DNA of 5,985 bases, taken from NCBI GenBank assembly GCA_025455985.1, contig JALOLM010000152.1, forward strand, positions 1 to 5,985, written 5' to 3'. The DNA is from Candidatus Nanopelagicales bacterium (GTDB taxonomy: Bacteria; Actinomycetota; Actinomycetes; S36-B12; UBA10799). Below the pieces are notes generated by a model. The model was not told the DNA's origin and did no database searches. It was given only the letters and a program-made list of their open reading frames with translations. Both the position numbers and the translations under genes were made by a program. Below are positions 1-5,510 of the stretch, one piece after another. Position 1 is the stretch's first letter; each line of letters starts with the position of its first letter.

Positions 1-1
1 G

Positions 2-703
2 TTGGTCACCGCCGCCATCCTGGTCGCCGTCTGGGAGTTGTACAACGCGTTCCTGCACAACGACATCAAGTTGGCCCGCAGCCCCCTGTACATCGTCGCC
101 CTCGTCGGTCCGACGCTGGCGTACCTGTTCGGTGTCGAAGCGCACATGGTCGTGTTCGGGACCTTCGTGGTCGTGGCGCTGGCCTGGCGCATCCGACGGG
201 GTACCGAGGGCTTCGTCAAAGATGCGACCGGCTCGCTGTTCGTAGGCTTCTACCTGCCATTCATGGTCGGGTTCGTGATGCTGATGCTGCGCGAGGACGA
301 CGGTGTCGCCCGGATCGTGGCCTTCATCGCGATCACCGTGTGCAACGACATCGGCGGCTACTTCGCGGGCGTCCTCTTCGGCAAGCACCCGATCGCAGCC
401 CAGGTCAGCCCCAAGAAGTCCTGGGAGGGCTTCGCCGGGTCGGTGGTGTTCTCCGTCGCGGTGGCGGTCCCGCTGTTCGCTATCGCGTTCGGCGCGCCGT
501 GGTGGCAGGCGGTGATCTTCGGCATGATCATGCCAGTGACCGCGACCGCCGGCGACTTCATCGAGTCGGCCATCAAACGCGACCTCGACGTCAAGGACAT
601 GTCCAACATCCTCCCCGGCCATGGCGGGCTCATGGACCGGCTCGACTCCCTCATCCCCAACGCCTTCGTGGCTTGGGCACTGCTGGGCCTGTTCATCACA
701 TGA
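2..703 (+). CDS. cdsA: Phosphatidate cytidylyltransferase (CDP-diacylglycerol synthase), 3' part
   Basis: CdsA is an integral membrane enzyme that makes CDP-diacylglycerol from phosphatidic acid and CTP, the precursor of phosphatidylinositol, phosphatidylglycerol and cardiolipin. The gene is cut by the left window edge: the frame is open from base 2, 233 residues are visible, and the real start lies upstream, so the TTG at position 2 should not be read as a start. The C-terminal family signature is complete at visible residues 189-215 (S-A-I-K-R, then K198-D199, then PGHGG at 205-209 and D212-R213-L-D215). The motifs NDIGGYFAG (115-123) and SPKKSWEGF (136-144) are also typical. About six or seven hydrophobic segments are visible (roughly 30-45, 48-63, 78-96, 104-126, 145-164, 167-183, 217-232). 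The stop codon overlaps the rlmN start as ATGA, pointing to one transcript with translational coupling. Identification is firm; only the N-terminus is unseen. Confidence 0.95.
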   Translation: MVTAAILVAVWELYNAFLHNDIKLARSPLYIVALVGPTLAYLFGVEAHMVVFGTFVVVALAWRIRRGTEGFVKDATGSLFVGFYLPFMVGFVMLMLREDDGVARIVAFIAITVCNDIGGYFAGVLFGKHPIAAQVSPKKSWEGFAGSVVFSVAVAVPLFAIAFGAPWWQAVIFGMIMPVTATAGDFIESAIKRDLDVKDMSNILPGHGGLMDRLDSLIPNAFVAWALLGLFIT

Positions 704-1794
704 CCTCGCTGCCTTTGGTCATGCAGGCGCCACGAAGAGGTAAGCCGCCGCAACACCTGCTCGACCTGGACCTGGCCGCCCGCAAGCAGGCGGTCACCGA
801 ACTGGGCAGTTCGGCCTTCCGCGCCGCGCAGTTGAGCCGGCAGGTCTTGGTGCGCCACGTCGACTCCGTCGAGCAGTGCACCGACCTTGGGCAGGACGAT
901 CGTGAACGGCTGGCCCCGCTACTGCCCACGCTGCTGACGCCGGCCAAGGTCCTGACCTGCGACGGCGATGCCACCCGCAAGACGCTCTGGCGGCTGCACG
1001 ACGGATCACTGGTCGAGTCCGTGCTGATGCGCTACCCGAAGAGGGTCACGCTGTGTCTGTCGTCCCAGGCAGGGTGCGGAATGGCCTGCCCCTTCTGCGC
1101 CACCGGCCAGGGTGGCCTGCAGCGTAACCTGAGCACCGCGGAGATCCTCGAGCAGGTGAGGGTGGCTGCCCGAGATGCGCAGTCGGGGGTTCTCGGCAGG
1201 CAGAGCCGACTGTCCAACATCGTGTTCATGGGAATGGGTGAACCACTGGCCAACTACAACACCGTGGTCACCGCAGTCCGCCGGATGATCGCCGAACCGC
1301 CGGAAGGTTTCGGCATGAGCGCGCGCGGGATCACGGTGTCCACCGTCGGGCTGGTGCCGCAGATCCGCAAGCTTTCCGCGGAGGGCTTGCCGGTCACGTT
1401 GGCGCTGTCGCTGCATGCTCCCGACGACGAGTTGCGCAACACGTTGGTGCCGATCAACACCCGCTGGGATGTGGCGGAGGTGTTGGACTCGGTGTGGGAG
1501 TACGCCGATCGCACCCGGCGCCGGGTCAGTATCGAATACGCCCTGATCCGCGACATCAACGACCAGGACTGGCGAGCCGACCTGCTCGGCGATCTGTTGC
1601 GTGGACGGCTGGCCCACGTCAACGTCATCCCGCTGAATCCCACGCCGGGGTCGAAGTGGACGGCCTCGACCCGTGAGCAGGAGGACTCCTTCGTCCAGCA
1701 CTTGCGCGACAAGGGGGTGGCGGTGACCGTGCGCGACACCCGCGGCCGGGAGATCGACGGGGCGTGCGGGCAACTGGCGGCCACGGAGTTGTGA
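700..1794 (+). CDS. rlmN: Dual-specificity RNA methyltransferase RlmN (radical SAM)
   Basis: RlmN methylates C2 of A2503 in 23S rRNA and, in characterised homologues, of A37 in some tRNAs, using a radical SAM [4Fe-4S] cluster and a methyl-cysteine intermediate. The protein is 364 residues, the usual length. The cluster ligands are C126, C130 and C133 (CGMACPFC). The other two functional cysteines are C119 (TLCLSSQ) and C356 (GACGQL), corresponding by spacing to E. coli C118 and C355, and E106 matches the E. coli E105 position. The GMGEP motif (radical SAM SAM-binding segment) follows downstream. All key residues are present. The frame is open from 340, but residues before 700 are shadow translation of cdsA. 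ATG at 700 gives an N-terminus (MTSLPLVMQAPRRGKPPQHL) that resembles actinobacterial RlmN and overlaps the cdsA stop. ATG at 721 is a possible alternative, and neither has a clear Shine-Dalgarno. The stop overlaps the dxr start. Confidence 0.96.
   Translation: MTSLPLVMQAPRRGKPPQHLLDLDLAARKQAVTELGSSAFRAAQLSRQVLVRHVDSVEQCTDLGQDDRERLAPLLPTLLTPAKVLTCDGDATRKTLWRLHDGSLVESVLMRYPKRVTLCLSSQAGCGMACPFCATGQGGLQRNLSTAEILEQVRVAARDAQSGVLGRQSRLSNIVFMGMGEPLANYNTVVTAVRRMIAEPPEGFGMSARGITVSTVGLVPQIRKLSAEGLPVTLALSLHAPDDELRNTLVPINTRWDVAEVLDSVWEYADRTRRRVSIEYALIRDINDQDWRADLLGDLLRGRLAHVNVIPLNPTPGSKWTASTREQEDSFVQHLRDKGVAVTVRDTRGREIDGACGQLAATEL
1785..1788 (+). promoter_or_regulatory. Ribosome binding site of dxr
   Basis: GGAG lies inside the last codons of rlmN and 5 nt before the ATG at 1794. 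It supports that ATG over the adjacent GTG at 1791 and the upstream in-frame GTG at 1764. Confidence 0.6.
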
Positions 1795-2948
1795 TGCGCG
1801 ATCTGGTGATTCTGGGCAGCACGGGGTCGATCGGGACCCAGGCCCTGGACGTCGTGGCGCGCAACCCCGGGCGCTTCCGGGTGGTCGGGTTGGCGGCAGG
1901 TGGCTCCGACCCGGCGCTATTGCGTCAGCAGGTCGAGGCTTTCGGTGTCGAGCACGTCGCGGTGGCCGACGAATCAGCGGCCGAACCGCTGGCGGGGACC
2001 TCGGCACGGATCCACGCCGGTCCCGAGGCTGCCGCTGAGGTCGCCGGGTTGGGGGTTCACACCGTCCTCAACGGCATCACCGGTGCGGTCGGGCTCGGCC
2101 CCACACTCGCCGCGTTGACGGCGGGCAGTGTCCTGGCACTGGCCAACAAGGAGTCGCTGATCATCGGCGGGGAACTGGTGACCTCAGCCGCCCGGCCCGG
2201 CCAGATCGTGCCCGTGGACAGTGAGCACTCGGCAATGGCCCAGTGCCTACGGTCGGGGCAACCCGACGAGGTGCGCAAGTTGATCCTCACGGCCAGCGGT
2301 GGGCCTTTCCGCGGACGCACACGGGCGGAGTTGGCCGACGTGAGTGTCGAGGAAGCACTGGCACACCCGACCTGGGACATGGGTCCGGTGGTCACGATCA
2401 ATTCGGCCACCCTGATGAACAAGGGCCTGGAACTGATTGAGGCGCACCTGCTGTTCGACATCCCGCTGGATCGCATCGAGGTGGTGGTCCACCCGCAGTC
2501 GATTGTGCATTCGATGGTCGAGTTCTTCGATGGCAGCACAATTGCGCAGGCCAGCCCACCGGACATGCGCCTGCCTATTGCCTTGGGGATCGGCTGGCCG
2601 GATCGGGTCGAAGACGCGGCCCCGGCGTGCGACTGGTCCACGGCAGCGACCTGGGAGTTCTTCCCTTTGGACGACGAGGCGTTCCCGGCTGTGGGGCTGG
2701 CCGCGCTCGCCGCGCGTCATGGCGGGGTCGCTCCGGCGGTGCTGAACGCGGCCAACGAAGAGGCGGTCGAGGCATTCCGTACCGGCCGCCTCGGATTCCT
2801 GGGAATCAGCGATCTCGTAGGGCGAACACTCAAGGAGGCGATCCCCTCTGGCGCGCCGGCAGGGAACCGGGTGACACTGGAAGACGTCATGGAAGCAGAC
2901 ACTCGGGCACGAGCACGGGTGCGCGACTTGATCGAGGGGATCCGATGA
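1794..2948 (+). CDS. dxr: 1-deoxy-D-xylulose 5-phosphate reductoisomerase
   Basis: Dxr (IspC) is the cytosolic enzyme that rearranges and reduces 1-deoxy-D-xylulose 5-phosphate to 2-C-methyl-D-erythritol 4-phosphate with NADPH and a divalent metal. This is the first committed MEP-pathway step and the fosmidomycin target. The protein is 384 residues, slightly shorter than E. coli (398) but full. The N-terminal nucleotide-binding loop is GSTGSIG (8-14), with ALANKES at 115-121. Metal ligands are D142, E144 and E213. Substrate-binding residues S168, H191, S204, N209 and K210 sit at the same relative spacing as in E. coli. The flexible-loop region (HPTWDMGP, 191-198) and the C-terminal helical domain (PAVLNAANEEAVEAF) are intact. 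The ATG at 1794 shares one base with the rlmN stop (TGATG). The gene ends in an ATGA overlap with rseP, so rlmN, dxr and rseP are probably cotranscribed and coupled. Confidence 0.97.
   Translation: MRDLVILGSTGSIGTQALDVVARNPGRFRVVGLAAGGSDPALLRQQVEAFGVEHVAVADESAAEPLAGTSARIHAGPEAAAEVAGLGVHTVLNGITGAVGLGPTLAALTAGSVLALANKESLIIGGELVTSAARPGQIVPVDSEHSAMAQCLRSGQPDEVRKLILTASGGPFRGRTRAELADVSVEEALAHPTWDMGPVVTINSATLMNKGLELIEAHLLFDIPLDRIEVVVHPQSIVHSMVEFFDGSTIAQASPPDMRLPIALGIGWPDRVEDAAPACDWSTAATWEFFPLDDEAFPAVGLAALAARHGGVAPAVLNAANEEAVEAFRTGRLGFLGISDLVGRTLKEAIPSGAPAGNRVTLEDVMEADTRARARVRDLIEGIR
2934..2939 (+). promoter_or_regulatory. Ribosome binding site of rseP
   Basis: GAGGGG lies within the 3' end of dxr, ending 5 nt before the ATG at 2945. 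It fixes that ATG as the rseP start rather than the in-frame ATG at 2627 inside dxr. Confidence 0.65.
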
Positions 2949-4222
2949 CGCTGGTTGGGATTGTGGCGCTGATACTGGCGTTGGCAGTCTCGATCGCCCT
3001 GCACGAACTCGGGCACATGGTCCCGGCCAAGAAGTTCGGGGTCAAGGTCACCCAGTACATGATCGGCTTCGGCCCGACCCTGTGGTCGCGCAAGAAGGGC
3101 GACACGGAGTACGGCGTCAAGGGTGTTCCCATGGGTGGCTACATCCGGATGATCGGCATGTTCCCGCCAGGTCCCGATGGCGAGGTGAAGGCCAGCAGCA
3201 CCGGACGGCTGGGCACGCTCATCGAACAGGCCCGCGCGGAGTCGGCCGCGGAGATCATGGCCCCGGGCGATGAGAAGCGCACTTTCTACAACTTGAGCGT
3301 TCCGAAGAAACTCGTCGTGATGCTCGGTGGGCCGGTGATGAACCTGCTGCTGGCGATTGTGCTCTTCTCGATCGTCTACGCCGCTTTCGGCACGCCCACC
3401 CCGAGCACGACGGTCAACACCGTGACAGCGTGCGTCCCGAGCGTCGCCGACCCCGAGGGTACCTGTGCGGCAGGCTCCGGCACCCCCACCGGAGCGGCTG
3501 CGGCGGGCCTGGAGCCCGGTGACCAGATCGTGGCCTGGGACGCTGTCCCGGTGGCAGACTGGCCGACCTTGAGTCAGGCCATCCGAGAGTCGAACGGCGG
3601 TACCCACGAGGTCACAGTGGTTCGGGCGGGGCAGGAATTGACCCTGGACGTCCCGCTTTCGACCATCGACGGAGCCCTGCTGGGCGAGGAGGCCGCTCCT
3701 CGTGGCTTCTTGGGGGTCTCGCCGGTTGTGGAGTTGCAGCCCATCCCGATCACGGCAGTGCCTGGTCAGATGTGGGACATCACCGTGCGGTCAGCGTCGG
3801 CGTTGGTGAGTTTCCCCGCGAAGATGGTCGGTCTGACCGAAGCTGCCTTCACCGACCAGCCGCGCGACCCGGAGGGGCCGGTCGGGGTCGTGGGGGTGTC
3901 CCGGATCAGCGGTGAGGTGGCTTCCGCCGATGCTCCGCCGAGTTGGCGGATCGCCCAGTTCTTGGCCATCGTCGCGTCCTTGAACCTGTTCTTGTTCTTG
4001 TTCAACCTGCTGCCGATCCTGCCGCTGGACGGCGGTCATGTCGCCGGGGCTTTGTATGAAGGCGGACGTCGCCAGGTGGCGAGATGGCGCGGCCGGCCTG
4101 ACCCGGGTCCGGTGGACGTCGCCCGGATGCTGCCGGTGGCCTACACCGTCGCCCTCGTGCTGATCACGATGAGCGTGATCATCTTGTGGGCGGACATTGT
4201 CAAACCCATCCGTTTGGGCTGA
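2945..4222 (+). CDS. rseP: Site-2 intramembrane zinc metalloprotease (RseP/Rip1 family, M50)
   Basis: This is a membrane-embedded protease that makes the second, intramembrane cut in regulated proteolysis. Homologues (E. coli RseP, M. tuberculosis Rip1) release sigma factors by cleaving anti-sigma factors. The protein is 425 residues. The zinc motif HELGH (20-24) sits in the first membrane segment, and the third ligand lies in NLLPILPLDGG (354-364, D362). The VPMGGYIRMIGM stretch (61-72) and GGPVMN (128-133) are family hallmarks. Membrane segments are about 4-24, 124-148, 337-358 and 396-417. A single extracytoplasmic PDZ domain spans about 150-240 (AAGLEPGDQIVAWDAVPV at its core). Compared with the roughly 404-residue mycobacterial Rip1 there is extra charged sequence at about 75-113 and a loop with C163 and C174. 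The start overlaps dxr (ATGA), so it is probably expressed with dxr. The substrate cannot be told from this window. Confidence 0.95.
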   Translation: MTLVGIVALILALAVSIALHELGHMVPAKKFGVKVTQYMIGFGPTLWSRKKGDTEYGVKGVPMGGYIRMIGMFPPGPDGEVKASSTGRLGTLIEQARAESAAEIMAPGDEKRTFYNLSVPKKLVVMLGGPVMNLLLAIVLFSIVYAAFGTPTPSTTVNTVTACVPSVADPEGTCAAGSGTPTGAAAAGLEPGDQIVAWDAVPVADWPTLSQAIRESNGGTHEVTVVRAGQELTLDVPLSTIDGALLGEEAAPRGFLGVSPVVELQPIPITAVPGQMWDITVRSASALVSFPAKMVGLTEAAFTDQPRDPEGPVGVVGVSRISGEVASADAPPSWRIAQFLAIVASLNLFLFLFNLLPILPLDGGHVAGALYEGGRRQVARWRGRPDPGPVDVARMLPVAYTVALVLITMSVIILWADIVKPIRLG

Positions 4223-4247
4223 GTGCCGCGTTGGGTGGGGTTCGTGC

Positions 4248-4287
4248 AGTTGGTTGACGTTCGTCGGCCGCTGAGCGTCAACCAACT
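4248..4287 (+). repeat. Perfect 12-bp inverted repeat in the rseP-ispG gap (hairpin)
   Basis: AGTTGGTTGACG (4248-4259) is exactly complementary to CGTCAACCAACT (4276-4287). In RNA the stem can continue inward by four more pairs (U-G, U-A, C-G, G-U; 4260-4263 with 4272-4275), giving about 16 pairs around an 8-nt loop (4264-4271). It begins 25 nt after the rseP stop. No T-tract follows, so it is not a canonical intrinsic terminator, though actinomycetes often use T-poor hairpins. It could be a weak terminator, an mRNA-stability element, a dyad protein-binding site or a dispersed intergenic repeat; the sequence alone does not decide. Confidence 0.75.
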
Positions 4288-4305
4288 ACCTGAGCGTCAA
4301 CCAAC
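4271..4305 (+). repeat. Two 16-bp direct repeats separated by 3 bp
   Basis: CTGAGCGTCAACCAAC occurs at 4271-4286 and again, identical, at 4290-4305, with TAC between (19-bp period). The first copy is the right arm of the hairpin at 4248-4287. The second copy can pair equally with the left arm over its 11-bp core (4249-4259 with 4295-4305), so two mutually exclusive folds are possible. With the inverted left arm there are three copies of GTTGGTTGACG within 58 bp. Confidence 0.8.
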
Positions 4306-4339
4306 GCCGTGCCCGGGGCGGTCGCGGCGGCCCTGACAT

Positions 4340-4358
4340 GAGGGATACTTGAAACATG
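4340..4358 (+). promoter_or_regulatory. ispG start region: possible -10 box and weak Shine-Dalgarno
   Basis: GATACT at 4344-4349 matches the TATAAT consensus at four of six positions. It lies 6 nt before the ispG ATG at 4356, which is the distance expected if transcription begins at or next to the A of ATG and gives a leaderless mRNA, common in actinobacteria. No convincing -35 hexamer is present 16-18 nt upstream. The alternative reading of the same bases is a Shine-Dalgarno (GAGGGA, 4340-4345) with a rather long 10-nt spacing on an mRNA starting further upstream. The two readings are not distinguishable here. Confidence 0.35.
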
Positions 4359-5510
4359 ACCATTTCGTTGGGAATGCCCGAGGGACCGCCGCCAGTTCTG
4401 GCCGACCGGAGGGTCACGCGCAAGATCACCTTGCGCCACCCGCACCACCCAGTCGAGGTCGGTGGCGACGCGCCGGTCAGCGTGCAGTCGATGACGACCA
4501 CCGTGACCGCGGACGTGAACGCCACGCTGCAGCAGATCGCCGAGTTGACGACCGCCGGTTGCCAGGTGGTTCGGGTCGCCGTCCCGAGCCAGGACGACGC
4601 CGAAGCGCTGCCCATCATCGCCAAGAAGGCTGACATCCCCGTCATCGCCGACATCCACTTCCAGCCCAAGTACGTGTTCGCCGCCATCGACGCCGGGTGC
4701 GCCGGGGTGCGGGTCAACCCGGGCAACATCAAGGCGTTCGACGACAAGGTCGGCGAGATCGCGAAAGCCGCCGGGGATGCCGGAACCCCGATCCGGATCG
4801 GGGTCAACGCCGGTTCGTTGGACAAGCGGTTGCTGGAGAAGTACGGCAAAGCTACGCCTGCCGCGCTTGTGGAGAGCGCGCTGTGGGAGGCCTCGCTGTT
4901 CGAGGAGCACGGATTCCGTGACATCAAAATCTCGGTGAAGCACCACGATCCCGTCGTGATGGTGCAGGCCTACCGGCAACTCGCCGCCGCCTGCGATTAC
5001 CCGTTGCACCTCGGCGTCACCGAGGCGGGGCCGGCGTTCCAGGGGACGGTGAAGTCCGCGGTGGCGTTCGGGGCGCTGCTCTCCGAGGGGATCGGCGACA
5101 CGATCCGCGTCTCGTTGTCAGCACCGCCCGTCGAGGAGGTCAAGGTCGGTCTGCAGATCCTGGAGTCGCTCAACCTGCGCCAGCGGGGTCTTGAGATCGT
5201 CTCGTGTCCCAGTTGTGGGCGCGCGCAGGTCGACGTCTACACCCTGGCCGAGCAGGTGACGGCCGGGCTTGAGGGCTTGGAGGTTCCGTTGCGCGTGGCC
5301 GTGATGGGCTGCGTCGTCAACGGCCCCGGCGAGGCCCGCGAGGCGGATCTGGGAGTGGCCAGCGGCAATGGCAAGGGCCAGATCTTCGTCAAGGGCGAGG
5401 TCATCAAGACCGTCCCGGAGGCCGCGATCGTCGAGACGCTTATTGAAGAGGCGATGCGGCTGGCCGAGGCGATGGAGGAGTCCGGCGAGCCGAGCGTCTC
5501 AGTCGGGTGA
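4356..5510 (+). CDS. ispG: 4-hydroxy-3-methylbut-2-en-1-yl diphosphate synthase (GcpE)
   Basis: IspG is a cytosolic [4Fe-4S] enzyme that converts 2-C-methyl-D-erythritol 2,4-cyclodiphosphate to HMBPP, the penultimate MEP-pathway step, using electrons from a ferredoxin or flavodoxin. The protein is 384 residues, the normal bacterial two-domain length without the plant-type insert. The N-terminal TIM barrel shows SVQSMTTT (42-49), IADIHFQPKY (97-106), GVRVNPGNI (117-125) and IRIGVNAGSLD (146-156). The C-terminal cluster domain has C284 and C287 (SCPSCGRAQ), C319 (VMGCVVNGPGE) and E326, at exactly the spacing of the four E. coli ligands. The start at 4356 gives MTISLGMP, which fits actinobacterial homologues; the ATG at 4374 has no usable ribosome site. 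A few extra residues (RHPHHP, 27-32) appear before VGGDAP. It is separated from rseP by 133 bp, so it may have its own promoter, and its stop overlaps the next start. Confidence 0.97.
   Translation: MTISLGMPEGPPPVLADRRVTRKITLRHPHHPVEVGGDAPVSVQSMTTTVTADVNATLQQIAELTTAGCQVVRVAVPSQDDAEALPIIAKKADIPVIADIHFQPKYVFAAIDAGCAGVRVNPGNIKAFDDKVGEIAKAAGDAGTPIRIGVNAGSLDKRLLEKYGKATPAALVESALWEASLFEEHGFRDIKISVKHHDPVVMVQAYRQLAAACDYPLHLGVTEAGPAFQGTVKSAVAFGALLSEGIGDTIRVSLSAPPVEEVKVGLQILESLNLRQRGLEIVSCPSCGRAQVDVYTLAEQVTAGLEGLEVPLRVAVMGCVVNGPGEAREADLGVASGNGKGQIFVKGEVIKTVPEAAIVETLIEEAMRLAEAMEESGEPSVSVG

Noticed and set aside
340..699. Upstream extension of the rlmN frame into cdsA
   Set aside because: The translated residues are low-complexity Arg/Pro-rich shadow sequence of cdsA. 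RlmN family length and the N-terminus fit the ATG at 700.
1006..2007. Long open frame on the minus strand (333 codons) opposite rlmN and dxr
   Set aside because: Its composition is Arg/Pro/His-rich with no recognisable motif, and it lies opposite two firmly identified genes. This is the usual high-GC shadow of a coding strand.
2717..3607. Minus-strand open frame (296 codons) opposite the dxr-rseP junction
   Set aside because: It has no family motif and spans the junction of two verified genes; its codon pattern mirrors the + strand genes.
3980..4005. Inverted TTGAAC/GTTCAA with CTTGTT repeats
   Set aside because: This codes for the Leu/Phe-rich membrane segment NLFLFLFN of RseP. The repetition follows from the amino acids and codon use.
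4205..4218. CCCA/TGGG mini-hairpin at the rseP stop
   Set aside because: It has only a 4-bp stem with no T-tract, which is expected by chance in GC-rich DNA.
4331..4344. CCCT/AGGG hairpin that would hide the ispG ribosome site
   Set aside because: A 4-bp stem with a 6-nt loop is too weak to call a regulatory structure.
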